From Sphagnum magellanicum (Eukaryota > Streptophyta > Sphagnopsida > Sphagnales > Sphagnaceae), in the NCBI GenBank assembly GCA_021904315.1, contig CM038919.1, forward strand, positions 4,588,001 to 4,652,000: a DNA stretch of 64,000 nucleotides, read 5' to 3'. The notes below the pieces were generated by a model. The model searched no databases. It was given only the letters and a program-made list of their open reading frames with translations, and was not told the origin of the DNA. Every line of letters starts with the position of its first letter. Within the stretch, counting starts at the first letter, position 1. The translations under genes and the position numbers were made by a program. This document shows, piece after piece, positions 1-12,347 of this stretch.

Positions 1-1879
1 CTTGGAGCTTTCCCTTACACATGACCTTTAATGTCCTTTATTTTGGTGTAGCTGGCAAAAACACCAAGTGCCTAAAAGTGCCATACAAATAAATGCCAAT
101 AAATATTTTTGGTGAAACAGGCCACATCAAAGCTGAACTTATTCATGAAAACATTCATAAATGTACTTGTTTATGAAAGGTCCTCCCCTTTCCTTTTTTT
201 ATATGCTTCTCACGACAGGAGTGGGTTTGGGAACTTGATGTTCCCCTTGTGGTTCACCCTCTTAGGTGGTTTTTTTTTTTTGTCTTCTTTGACGTGGGTG
301 CTTCCATTTTGTTCCTTGTATTCCCCCCTTCTTTTGATGCTTTGGTTTATTTGTGATTGGCAGGGTTTCATCATCAACACTTGTTACTCCATACCATTTT
401 GGTGGGAATTGAAACCCTAATAACTATGTACAAATTGATTGAATTGGTTGTGATTACCACTTGTACCCTGTCACTCCTACATAAACCCTAAACTCATATT
501 ACAAAATGATCATCTGATTTTTTTGTTGCAAAATTTTGCCATTTCTTGAAATTGTTCTTCAGAAAAGCTTGGAAAAAGCTGTTTTTTAAAGCATAAAATT
601 CATTTTTCTTGAAAGAGTTTGCTACTTTTTCCAAATCAAAAAATTGTAAAAAATCACAATTTCCTAAGCGAGGCTCAAGTTAAGTACAGCCAATTTTTAT
701 ATTTATTACTTTTTCAGGTACCCAGGGGGCCCAGGGGATTGGGAAACAGAACCACATACCCTAACCTAGGGTCAGCTCCCACATTGACAAAACCAATTGG
801 TTTTTTTCAAAAAAATGAATTCTTAATTTTGATTTTGATTTTTTTTCATGATCTACTATAATATTGTGATATGAGTAGTGAAATTATTCAGAGTGTAGCC
901 TATGATAATTATGATAATTTTTTTTATTTTTCCCAATCTTAGTTAACTTCATATTTCCACAAATTTTCATTACTATTTTGACGATTGTTTAATGACGAAA
1001 CTGACCTTAGGGTAAGGTAGTATTGTTATCACGCACCTGGGTTGATGAAAAAGTTGAAAAACGCAAAAGAACAAGTCACAACCTACTCCCTTACCTAGTT
1101 AGCAATTACAAGACACCAATATTGACCAATGAAAATATTGCGACAAATGTAAGTATAATTGCAAAAAACTTGTTGACAACTATTTTATTTTGTATATGAT
1201 CCTCAGATGAGGATATTGTGCTAGCCTTGAATTTGAGTATTGTAATTGCATTTGGTTCCATTGGTTTCAATCTTTCGCCTCCATTTTACATGATGTACTT
1301 AATTTAATTCAGCAATAGGTTTAAAAATTTAATGATATATCTAATTTAATTAAATAATAAAATGTAGATTTAGGATTAGGAAGACAACAAACATTTATGA
1401 TGTTTTGTATTTTTCACTATTAATTAAAATTAACCTTAGGTTGAATTTTGGAAGAAGATTTCCAATGGTTCAAATGCATTGTGGACTTAATCAACCCAAA
1501 ATGTAAGTATTATAGGCATGGCAATGTTCCATATGTGGGTATTCGTTGCTTTAGACATTTGGACATTGTTGATTAGAGTTTGTAGTCAAAATGGGGATAT
1601 TGCAATCAACCTTCTATCATTTTTTAATTTTTTTTGGTGGTTAAGTTTACATCCAAATTAGGGTATTGGATAAATGTGAGGTACCCTTAGTTAAAGTCCC
1701 TTAGTTAATTTTCAGATGTACCCTGCATGTAGGTATTGCATGCAAGGGTTTGAATGGCTTATGTAATCTTATTTTATTTTAATTATTTTTTAAAAAATGA
1801 TTTTTCTTCTTCTTTTAATTGATTTTTTTCTATTTCTACTTCTCAATGATTTTTTCTTTTTATTTTCCTTCTTGTCTTT
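1..1879. other. AT-rich intergenic DNA, no gene seen
   Basis: Open frames here are short, lack recognisable domains and run through poly-T and poly-A tracts. A phrase near 463-490 (taccctgtcactcct followed by cataaa) recurs near 2271-2300, so part of this is dispersed-repeat debris. The motif tgtaggtattgca recurs near 1730 and 1971. Confidence 0.6.
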
Positions 1880-2290
1880 TCCCCCAACGCTGTAGATGCA
1901 TATTGTGTGCCTCACATGTGTGAATTGCATGAACCATCTGAAAATCTAATGGACATTTTATGGTTCCCATGTAGGTATTGCAAGGTATACCCCAAAAATC
2001 CAATGTGTATTGTTGTCTCACATGCAAATATTGCAACCTAAACCTGAAAAAACCACATATGCAACGTGGCTGACCTTGCAACACCTACATGTGAATAGCA
2101 AAACATGCTTTGGTTTTTTGGGGTTTAGGTTACCATATCTCAATGTGGGGGCAACAATACACATTGGTTTTTTGAGTCAATCTTGCAATAATCACATGGG
2201 AGCCATAAAATGTCCACTGGGTTTTTGGACAATGCATGCAATACCTTTCAACCTCTTGAGCTTTTGCATCTATGCTACCCTGTCACTCCT
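1880..2290. repeat. Long imperfect foldback (inverted repeat)
   Basis: The segment about 1880-2085 is repeated in reverse complement at about 2085-2290. The best-matched parts of the arms are 1945-2012 and 2153-2222, which share ggacattttatgg, cccatgt, attgcaag and ccaatgtgtattg in inverted order. The outer ends also pair (gtagatgcat against atagatgcaa). Almost no loop separates the arms, so the transcript could fold into a hairpin of nearly 200 bp. It could be a MITE, or a hairpin small-RNA source. No target duplication was identified. Confidence 0.6.
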
Positions 2291-2725
2291 GCATAAAAAT
2301 ACACAAAGGAGGATTCATACAAGCAACCAAAAAAATTCAAAAATTAGAAGATTTAATTTAATTTTTTTTCCCCCTTGCTTTTCGTTTATTTTTTTAATTT
2401 AGTTTTCTGGTTTTGTTTATGTTCATCTCTATCCTCTTTTCACAAACCAACAAAAGAAAAAAGAAAAAAAATAAAGGAAATGAGAAAGAGAAGGGAAAAA
2501 ATTTTCTTCTTATTCTTTTTTCTTTTGTTATTTCTCCATCATCATAAACCAAATAAAAAAAGTCAAAGAAAAAACAAAGGGTATGTTTTTCCTTCTTCAT
2601 AAACCAAAAAAAAAAAGGGGTATGGGGGTACCTTTCTGCTTCTTTTACAACCGCTTTTTTTACTTACAAACCAACTAAAAAATCAAGAAAAAGAAAAGGG
2701 GAAGAAATGTTGTTTCTTCTTCTTC
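2291..2725. other. Low-complexity A/T tracts with cttcttc and aaaaag runs
   Basis: Alternating pyrimidine tracts (ttcttcttctt) and purine tracts (aaagaaaaaa) create long spurious frames on both strands, all rich in Phe, Lys and Ser. Similar tract DNA continues past the MITE to about 3400. No gene is supported. Confidence 0.6.
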
Positions 2726-3022
2726 GGCCCGTTTCACACTAGGAGTCAGGGCCAAAAAAACCTTGGGACCAACTTCGAGCATTTTTGAGTTGCAAATTGG
2801 CCCCCAAGTTACTCATAAATGCTAGAACATTGATGTCAGAATATTAATAAATGCTGAAACATTGGCCCCAGGGGTTGCAAATCGGCCTCTCAAATTTGAT
2901 GGCATCCTTTTTCCAGCCTTGGGGCCAATACAAGGCCATAAAGTTCAGCATTTATTAGTACTTGGTGCAGATTGAAAAGTTTTTTTTCTATTTCAGCCTT
3001 GACTCCTAGCGTAAAGCGGGCC
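2726..3022. mobile_element. hAT-like MITE, 297 bp
   Basis: The left end begins ggcccgtttcacactaggag. The right end, read in reverse complement, begins ggcccgctttacgctaggag, giving terminal inverted repeats of about 28 bp. Both sides carry an 8-bp flank matching at 7 of 8 positions (tcttcttc at 2718-2725, tcttattc at 3023-3030). An 8-bp duplication is typical of hAT elements, but this flank lies in cttcttc-rich DNA and could match by chance. There is no coding capacity. Confidence 0.6.
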
Positions 3023-5843
3023 TCTTATTCTTCTTCTCATAAACCTCAAAAAAAAAGAAAAACAGGAAGGGCTACCGGTCTTCTTCTTAATTAGTTACTT
3101 ATTCTTGTTCATAAACCAAACCAAAAAAAAAGTTTCAAAACACAAAAGGACATGCATGAAAAGAAGAATAAATTGTTTATGGTTCTTTTTCATCATCTCA
3201 AACCTAAAAAAAAATCCCAAAAACTAATGAAAAGGGAAAGTTTCTTTTATGGCTACAATTTTTATTTTTTTGGCAAGCCAATTTGACAAGGAAAAAAAGA
3301 AAAAGAAAAATGAAGAAGTCACTTCTCTTTATGTGTCTCTTTCTTCTTCACAAACCAATTGAAATATATATATATAAAAGGGGAAGGGGAAAAAGAAACT
3401 ATTTCATCTCCAAGGTCTTTTCCCGTAATGTTTAACTTGGTCACTTTTTGATTTGGCTTCTAGTTTTCCTCTTCTTAGTGATTTTTGTTACATGTTGGAC
3501 GACATTAAAGTTTTGGGCATCCTGTTTGTGTTTGCTTCTTTTTGTGCAAGATACATTAAATGAAGATGTTTGTCATGTATAAGTGCTTTTAAGGTTAAAG
3601 GATGTTTAAGTTATTTTTCGGATCCTCTTTTGGTGTTTTGTTTAAAAACTTTTTTATTTATTTCATTGTTTTTTTTTTTATCAAGTCTTTTGGCATCAGC
3701 TTGTCTCTTTCAACTTGATCTTCCTCCAAGTTTTTTAATTGCCTTGACGCCCCATTAATGCATTGACAAGTTTTTCTTTTCATCTTTCATCAGAGATCAT
3801 TTTCATAGAACTCATTGTGCCAATGGGTTGTCTAGTGAATTGAACATTTATTACACCTATCATCGTTGCTAGATCCCTATTAGATCATCACTAGTTCTTA
3901 TTGGAAGCAATAGGTGCTAGCAATTTCAACCCACTCCCTTTCCAAGCCCATTTGAAGTTGATGGAGGAGCTCTTTCCCTAGATGTATTGACATGTGTTCC
4001 TTTTTTCATGCAATTTGTTGAAAGGGGGATTAGATTGACTTCATGAAAATATTTCAAGTGAATGGCACACCCATTCTTTCTCCAATATCATCTCTAACAT
4101 GATTTTTTATTCACATTATGCACGTTTGAAATCTTGTGTGTGCCCAAGGGAAGGTGCTTGAGTTTTACTTGTTTAATCATTTCATCTTTTTGCCTACCTT
4201 TTAATGTTTTTCTTTTATATTACACACTAAATGGGTTCTCTCATTTGTTAGCTCTTAGGGTAGACTCATTGTATTTGTCGCTAACCTTTAAATCTTGCAG
4301 GGATTCAAGGACACTAATAAAAAATAAAATGGAATACATGATTAAAAGTATAACATATAATATATTGGTTGTTGGGTAAAAATTATCAATTAATTAGTTT
4401 AAAAATAGGTTATATTTTATTCAAATAATTAATATCATTATAATATAAGATATGTAATAATTTGAGATAATGAATTATAATTAATATAAGGTGGTTTTAA
4501 TATGTATATATTACAGAATTAAATAATAATAAAATGATAAAAAATAAGTTGGACAATTATTTGATACGTTTTTAAAATGATCATTTGACCCACATAGATC
4601 CTAAACTTTACACTAAATATCCCTTTGAGGTAGGGATCCATTTTTTTCATTGCTACCATGGTGGGGAATGGACTGCATCCCATGATGCAATTTGAAATGC
4701 TTTGGCTTTCATTGAAAAAAATGCAAAGTTTCATGTTTTGCATGAACCAACCCATGTCCTTCCATCCCCTTTCATTAAGTCTTTTCATTGACGAGTTAAC
4801 ATCATGTTATCAATTGTTGACATTAGCATTTTGACAAATGTGATCATCACCAATCCCACCTGAATAAATTTGGTCTTTCAAGTTGTTTCATCTTGTGAGG
4901 TGGTGATTCAGGCGAAGAAATTTTTTTTATCACAATTGGCATTGGACAAATACATTTTTTCCTCTTGCCATTGAGATTTTTGGGTGCTTACACTAACAAA
5001 CAAACAAACAACTTTTTTCATCAATGTGCTAACATATGATATGATTAACAAATGGCACCAATAACCCTCCTTTGTTAGTTCTACATGCCTTCTATAGGCA
5101 AAGAATGTTAGTAGCCCTGCAAAAATGTAAGCCATTTTTATTTTGGAACGTGTCATCCTTACATGTGAGGGTTTTCCTAAGGTTACTACACTTTTAGGTT
5201 TTCTTCCCTTTCTCTCTTATATGCTTCCTGCAACTGGTTAAAGCTCTGGAACATAATTTGTTCCTTTGCCCATTTGTGACCTGCTTTGAATCTTTGCACT
5301 TCTAGTTTGAACTTGGGTCCTTTGTCTTTGTTCATCCTTTCCCCCTTTGTTGGGTACTTTGTTTAATGAAGTTTACCGGGTTTCATCATTTCATCTTCTT
5401 TATCTGTTTTTTCTCCACAACCAGAAACATCAATATAAAAAAAGGGAAAAGAAAGGGGAGTGGGGTACTGTTCTAGCTACTGTTCCTTTTCCTAAGGCTT
5501 CTACTTTTCTAGTTGGTGCTTGTTCTTCTTATTTGCAAACCAACAAAAACAAATTCAAAATTAAAAAAGAGGGGAAATGGAAGAAGAAAAGTTGTAAAGG
5601 TGTTAAGCCATGTTGGAGCTTCAGGGATGGTGGGTCAAAGTTTGGGTGATGACAATAAAGGGGATGGAAAGTAGAGGTAAGAGGAATACGCAGGTAGAGC
5701 TGAGAAAAACATTTATAGGCAGAATGGGTTTCATCCATGAATGAAACCCATTATGGGTTTTTCTCAATTGGTGCATTGGCAGGTGTGGAGTCACTTGGGC
5801 TTAAGAGTTAGTCCCATGGAACTTGGTCGAAAAATAAGAATGA
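3023..5843. other. AT-rich intergenic DNA, no gene seen
   Basis: Purine/pyrimidine tracts extend to about 3400, then ordinary AT-rich sequence follows. The longest frames (4134-4379 plus; 4519-4788 and 4908-5156 minus) have no domain or family resemblance I recognise. Overlapping frames on both strands argue against coding. Confidence 0.5.
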
Positions 5844-6157
5844 ACAAGGGATGTGTTGTGCTGTGGCCTTGCCCTTTACATTAAAAAGCATGTTAAGGCA
5901 AAAGAAGAATTATGGAAACTCGAATATTTCACCATGCAAAAATATAATCTTCAAAAACTCCTATCAAAGAAACCAAAATCCTCCAAGATATTATAACTTT
6001 AGAACTAATCTCAAGTTTGAACACAAGCCAAAATATAATCTTTCAAAAAATCCTGATATAAAAATAGACCTATTATTACCTAGGGGTCAAAATCCCTTAA
6101 GCTACTATACTCTACAATGAATTTAAACACAATATCCTTGCCTTGGTAGGCAAGGCC
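5844..6157. repeat. 290-bp dispersed repeat, copy 1
   Basis: This segment is strongly similar to 40080-40388. Both copies contain ggccttgcc near the left end (5865-5873 here) and its reverse complement ggcaaggcc at the right end (6149-6157 here), a 9-bp inverted pair. Homology starts about 20 bp before the left motif, so that pair may not mark the true ends. It lies about 0.7 kb upstream of the tubulin ATG. Probably a non-autonomous element; the family is unknown. Confidence 0.65.
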
Positions 6158-6885
6158 AAAAAAACAGATAATTTACCAACAAGGGAACAAGTAAATATTA
6201 TACTCAATCCAATGGTTTTTTTTGGGTGAATCTTCACAACTTGGTGAGAATACCTTTCAACAAGTCATCAAAATTATAAGAGGAATCCTAAAGTTTTCTA
6301 TTTCCCCCTTTCACCTTAAGTCCTCTTGGGCATGGTGGCCAACTTACTCTCCTACTTCACAAATTTCAAAAAAAAAGAAAAAAGACACTGGACCCAGTCA
6401 AGTTTTCTTTGAGAAAAAAAAGGGTCCAAATGAACTAGAAACAAAAAAGGGGGGTTATAATTGTTTTTATAAGTGTCTTATAAAAATAAAGATAAAGAAG
6501 GTGCCAAAGAAGGTGACCGACAGTCGCCAGTCTTAGTGACTAGGCCCTAGGTGAACTCGGTTTTACCCCTCCAATGGTATCTTTTTAGCGCAAACGGGAC
6601 TATTGGGTTGGGGGTAAAAGTAAGAATGGTAAAAACAGATGAGAGACACGACGACGCAGCAGCGGCTGAAGAACGCTAGTGTTCTGAAAACAAACGAACA
6701 AACGAAACACTGCCGGAATCGACGCACGAGCTTCTTCGCCGCCATCGCGTTCTTCGATCTCTCGTACTAGTACTCCTCATCGGATCTCTGCAGCGTGTTT
6801 GCGAAATCGAGGCTGATTTGTTTCGGAGTTTTTTTGGTTTCTTTTTGTTTTGTTTTGCTCTGTCGCTCTAGGAAGAAGAACAGGA
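6158..6885 (+). promoter_or_regulatory. Upstream region of the alpha-tubulin gene
   Basis: This is non-coding DNA between a dispersed repeat and the tubulin ATG. From about 6530 it becomes less AT-biased (gacgacgcagcagcgg; gcgttcttcgatctctcg), as expected for a core promoter and 5' leader. I see no convincing TATA box at a fixed distance, so the transcription start is not placed. Confidence 0.4.
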
Positions 6886-9800
6886 ATGAGAGAAATAATC
6901 TGTGTTCACGTTGGACAAGCGGGAATCCAACTCGGTAATGCATGCTGGGAGCTCTTCTGTCTAGAACATGGCATTCAGCCCGATGGCAATCTCATCACGT
7001 ACTCTTCTAACGACTCCTGCATCCCCCCATATTGTTCGCTGTTGTTTTCCTCTCTTACAAAAAAAATTCAAGACATTATCTATGTGTCTGCGACAAGTAG
7101 CCTAGTGCCAACCTATAAGTCGTTTTGCAAGCTGGGATTCATATCTATCATGCGTGACGGCGTTTCTACAGGTCTTTGGTCTAGGAACGCAGGGGACAGG
7201 AAATATAGCTGCTCATGATTTTTTATCATGTGCTGTTATTGTCGTGTTTGGAAGTGTCCCTCTCTGTCTGTCGATTCAGGATGTCTTCGTCACTGAGAAG
7301 AAGTTGCAAAAGCTTCAACCGCTCGTTACTTATTTGCCTAATCTTCTTGTGGCGGTCTTTCTCCCTTTTCCTTTGGTCGAGAAATTCCAGATTTGTTACG
7401 AGCATGTAGATGCAGTTGTTCCGTTTAGGTCTCAGTTTGTCTCACAACGAACGTAGGAAGCTGTGTGTACGATAAAAAAGCGTGATAAGACTCTAGACCG
7501 CTTCCTCCAACAAAATAGAGATCCGATCGGCGTTGACATCAACGCTGCTCACACCTCTTGAAAGTTCTTCCGGGCGGGAGGATCAAAATCTGGTTCCTGA
7601 AAATCCAGGAACGGCCCTTAAAGCTTCGAACCCGCCGATGGCCAGATGGGCGGGTGCAAGCTGTACCATGGAGAATATAATTCAGATTGTTCCTCCATGC
7701 TTTTGCTTACAAACAAAGTTCGTAAGGATGAGGATATCAAGGTGTTTCTCTTTGATGTCAGCAGGCGATTTCATCGCGTTAAGGGAACTGGCTTCTTGTC
7801 ATAGCTGGATTGTTTCTTTTAGCGTCATGGAACTTATATCTGCTGTGAGCACTTGCTCAGTTCCCCCGCGTTCTGTTTGTGTCAAGATCCAATTCTTATT
7901 CAATTTACTGAAGGGCACTCCTAAAAGGAGCTTTAGAGGCTGTTATATGTGTTTTTTCGTGGCTTGCCGTGAAGTGTGAAATGCGCCCTGGTAGTGATTG
8001 TTTTCAGGATCTGTGTGAGCGCTTGCTTGTAGAACTCCATTCTACAAACGAGCTTCCTCTACACGGAAATTGAATATTGTGATGCAACTCGGAAGAGTAG
8101 GTCACTTTTTGCTTCTTTGTGTTGGATGACAGCTTTTATGGAGATCCATGTGTTAAGTGATATAGTAGATTTGTATCATGAAGCTTCTCATAACAGAAAA
8201 TCATCAAGGTTTTCAAAGAGAACAGAAGCACCATGCCTGATTTAATTGGCATGAGCAAAGACATACATTGGCTTTCCTGCATCCCAACACAGTTTTAGGT
8301 CATCCTTTTTCTCAGTTTGGAATTTTTTTTTAATGAAATGCCTGAATTCATGGCTGCAGGGGTGAAGGAAGTGTGGAAATGGAGTCTTTCAGCACATTTT
8401 TCAGTGAGACAGGAGCTGGGAAGCATGTACCTCGGGCATTGCTTGTAGATTTGGAGCCCACTGTTATTGATGAGGTTCGAACTGGCACCTACCGTCAACT
8501 TTTCCATCCAGAGCAATTGCTTTCTGGCAAGGAGGATGCTGCTAACAACTTTGCCCGGGGGCACTACACAGGTGATGTTCTTTGTTGCACTTATGGTTAT
8601 ATGGCACAAGGCAATCTTTAGGGGCAGTTATAAATGTGTCATGATTTTGCTCAGAAGTGGATGGTCCAATCTCTTTTTGTTCTGTTCTTTTGCTGTGGTG
8701 GCCTTCTTGCCATCAACAGTTAGCTAAGAAGACAGAATTGCCATCATTTGTAGTGCTGAAGGCTGGAATTCAAAAGTCTGTCATTTTCCTGGCATTGTTG
8801 TGACTGGTCTGTCTCACCCACCTAGTAGGTGCATGAAAGGCTAACAATATCTGTTGGTGTGGTTTTGCAGTTGGAAGAGATGTTGTGGAATCCTGTCTTG
8901 ACCGGATTAGAAAACTGGCAGACAATTGCTCAGGCTTGCAAGGATTTCTGGTCTTCAATGCTGTGGGAGGTGGAACAGGTTCTGGTTTGGGTGCCCTGCT
9001 GCTCGAAAGGTTGTCAGTTGATTATGGGAAGAAGTCCAAATTAGGCTTCACTATCTATCCTTCCCCACAGGTATGTCTATTGTCTGTTATTGATGCAAGG
9101 CGAGTCTTCTGTTTCATCATATAGGCTCCAGTGTATTCTGGCAGTGAAGTAAGTGGCCAAGTGTTCCACATACTGTTTTCAGCTTGAAAATTTCTCAGCT
9201 ATGGATTTTTTTGGTATGTGTTGGCAGGTGTCAACAGCTGTGGTAGAACCTTACAATAGTGTGCTCTCGACTCACTCCCTCATTGAGCATACGGATGTTT
9301 CTGTGCTCCTAGATAATGAAGCCATCTATGATATCTGCAAGAAGTCACTTGACATTGACAGGCCAACATACACCAATCTGAATCGTCTTGTATCCCAAGT
9401 TATTTCATCCTTGACTGCATCACTGAGGTTCAGTGGTGCCCTGAATGTTGACATAACAGAGTTTCAAACAAACCTTGTTCCTTATCCAAGAATACATTTC
9501 ATGCTGTCCTCGTATGCCCCTGTTATCTCTGCTGAGAAAGCCTACCATGAGAACCTCTCTGTTGCGGAAATCACAAGCAGTGTTTTTGATCCAGCGTCCA
9601 TGATGGCCAAGTGTGACCCACGCCATGGCAAATACATGGCTTGTTGCATGATGTTTCGGGGTGATCTCACTCCTAAGGATGTCCAAGCAGCTGTAGCAAC
9701 CATTAAGAGTCGACGTGCTGTGCAATTCGTTGACTGGTAAATTGTTTACTGGTCATTCTCCAGAACATATAGAAGAGTTGTGATGACCTTCCTAGTTCCT

Positions 9801-10233
9801 TTCCATAGCCAGTTCTTGTATGTCAGTAACATTGGTAAGATACATTGAAAGATTTCTTTTGGAGTTGACTGATGTCGATAGCATGGAGCTATTGCATTTA
9901 ATTCTCTTGTGAAATTGCAGGTGCCCAACTGGATTCAAGTGTGGAATCAATCATCAGCCACCAACAGTAGTGCCTGGCGGTGATCTTGCAAAGGTGCGCC
10001 GGGCTGTATGCATGATCAGTAACACCACAGCTGTAGCCGAGGTTTTCTCTCGTATCAATCACAAATTTGACCTGATGTACAGCAAGCGGGCATTTGTCCA
10101 CTGGTATGTGGGTGAGGGCATGGAGGAAGGTGAATTCTCAGAGGCACGAGAAGACCTGGCTTCATTGGAAAGAGATTATGAAGAGGTTGGAGCAGACACA
10201 ACTGATGAAGCTGAGGATGCAAACGGTGAATGA
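6886..10233 (+). CDS. TUA: Alpha-tubulin, five exons, 448 aa
   Basis: Alpha subunit of the tubulin heterodimer that builds cortical, spindle and phragmoplast (and, where sperm are motile, flagellar) microtubules. Exons read as 6886-6998, 8360-8571, 8871-9070, 9228-9736 and 9921-10233, all with GT-AG borders and in frame. The protein starts [18 protein letters not shown] and carries [13 protein letters not shown], the nucleotide-binding GGGTGSGLG loop, [12 protein letters not shown] with the Glu needed for GTP hydrolysis, and [20 protein letters not shown]. Length matches the usual 450 aa. Two features are odd. The loop that normally holds Lys40 reads [13 protein letters not shown], without lysine. 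The tail ends ANGE, with no terminal Tyr and few acidic residues. The exon 1 donor (AC|GT at 6998/6999) is inferred from frame and family length; a longer exon 1 is less likely. It converges on the MCM-binding protein gene downstream. Confidence 0.95.
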
Positions 10234-12347
10234 AAGTAGCTCGTAACCACAGCCCTGGACTGGTCACTAACTTGGAGACTTGGAGGCCCTTTTCCTGGCC
10301 AGTATATTTGGGCATTGCAAAAGTCAATTTGTTCATTCAGCCCAAGTTCCCAATTTTGACTTCATCAGGTTGAATGATTGTTTGACTATTCAGAAGCTGC
10401 TTTGAAGAGCTTTGGTATCGTTTGTGAACTGTTGTTGATGCAGGTCACTTATATAACTGTCAAAAAGCACTGTTGGAGTTGCTGTGGGCACCATGTTCTG
10501 CTTGAAGTAGGTTTACATGTTTGTGCAATCAATGTTAGCCTGATTGTACCCAAGTTGAGATCACTGTGTACACTTGAATCCATTTTACCAATTTAGAGAT
10601 CTGTAATTAGCCATGCAAAGGTGCATGGAATAGCCTCCAACCATTATAGTATTATGTGTGGTCTTGTCATACCTGTTGAACACGTACCATGCATCCATGC
10701 AAAATTTAGTTAGTGGTAACATGATGTTTACTTCTTGTTTTATTTTGGCATGTGCATGAACATGTTGGGCATTGAATCATTTGTTATCATTTGAAGAGGC
10801 AAAACCCATACATGCAATGCAATTCACACGGTCCTTGTTGATTACCTTAATTGCAACCCTTATTAAGTTGGGTTTTTCCTACAGTGAGTAGGGAAGGAAG
10901 AGAGTAAAATGAATACATAGAAGGGCTAAATTTACTCAAATTTAAGAACAAGATCTTGAATATGTGGTGAGTTGTGTTTCAGTCTTTTCTGTTAGTATAC
11001 TCTTTTTGTTAAACATGAAAATTGGCAAAATGTGAATGTCAAGTATAAAATCCTCTCTCGCACTTGCAAGGTTTCATGATAGTGGAAAAAAAACCCAATC
11101 TTTTCAAGGGAGATGTATTGCATTCCATGAAATCACAAACCAAAAAATTAGTTTCTCCAGAGAAGTATTGCATTTCTTGGAATCACAAATCTAAGAATTT
11201 ATTTCACGAAAATATACTATTCCAATTTGCACGTAAAAGTTTCATTTTATTTCTCCCTCCCTGTTTTAATGCTTGCTAATTACCATGCAAATTTTGTGGT
11301 TCCTCTTTTCCTTGATCCCTATCTCCAAAGTCACCAAATGCAAGAAAGAAAATTAAAGCTTTCCTTGTGAAGGATAATTCATCCTTGACTACAAGATGCA
11401 TAGTTTCTGAGGTAGAAGAAGCTCTTTGGAACTCAAGATTAGGTTTTAGGGTTTAAGACTGAATAGGGTTCATTTTTCAAATTCCTCAAGTAGGTTTTAC
11501 TGGCGCGGATCCCCAGCATTAATTAGCAAAAAGTGGCGACTATCCTGGTGGACTAGTAGATCTTTTCGGAATCCTGCCTAGTTCTGGCGACCTAATGGAA
11601 CACACTGTCTAAATCTGGCGAGTTCTAACTTTTTTTCTCGAGATATGGCGAATTTTTAAAGTAAATTCTCAAAAATCCCTTTATTGGATTCGCCAACCCT
11701 TTTTTTTTGTCGCCGGTTGGCGAAAATTCGCCAAATTTTATTTTTCCTGCTCAATACAACATAGAACCTGCTGTATGATGCAGGCTATGGTCACCAGGGA
11801 GGAATAAGAACCATGTCTGTATCTTGTTGAGTGAACTGTCCACACAGATCTACCAAGGCTGTTAGTTTCAGAATCCTTTCTTGTCACCAAAGAGTAACAT
11901 AGGGTGGGATGCAGGACCCAAGGCTGTGTTACACCTCTGAGAATGGGGAAGACTCTGACCATGGTAATGAATGAAGTGTGTAACGAACTTAGCTAGTTCA
12001 TTTGTTTAGTTGTGGCTGAGGGTTGCAACAACAGTGTGCAGATTTCAAAGATGACTTGAAGTTCATCCCCAGATTCCTGACAACTCTTTAGCCAGAATAA
12101 AATGATGCTACTGATGCATCATGAATACATTGTGAATGGTTCAAGGTAGTTCTGGAAGGATTTTATGTAGAAGGTTCCTACAAAAACTGAGTCACCTTAT
12201 TGATATAGTCACCAGGGCACAGATACACAAAGGAAGCTCCAGTATACCAGGTGCAGAGCTTGAAGGTGTATGAATACCATACAATGTTCCATATCAGATA
12301 CATGTATCCAGCAATCTAATGTCAATATCTCCCACTCCAAATATGCA
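10234..12347. other. Convergent 3' intergenic region
   Basis: Lies between the stops of the tubulin and MCM-binding protein genes and presumably holds both 3' UTRs. I could not place poly(A) sites. A cluster of tggcga/tcgcca motifs occupies about 11520-11740 and is listed separately. No additional gene is supported. Confidence 0.6.
11510..11742. repeat. Cluster of tggcga / tcgcca motifs with a near-palindrome
   Basis: Within about 230 bp the hexamer tggcga occurs repeatedly (ctggcgac, gtggcgac, ctggcgag, atggcgaa), followed by inverted copies (attcgccaa, gtcgccgg) and the near-palindrome ttggcgaaaattcgccaa near 11720. The motif is scarce elsewhere in this AT-rich window. The function is unknown; it could be the subterminal array of a small transposon. 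Confidence 0.45.

Noticed and set aside
109-861. Two hydrophobic frames of 80-103 codons
   Set aside because: They run through poly-T and low-complexity DNA and have no domain or family resemblance.
6986-7218. Extension of tubulin exon 1 to the end of its open frame, or a GC donor after the QPDG codons
   Set aside because: Beyond residue 37 the sequence stops resembling tubulin. A normal GT donor at 6999 joins exon 2 in frame and gives the expected loop length; the GC option puts exon 2 out of frame.
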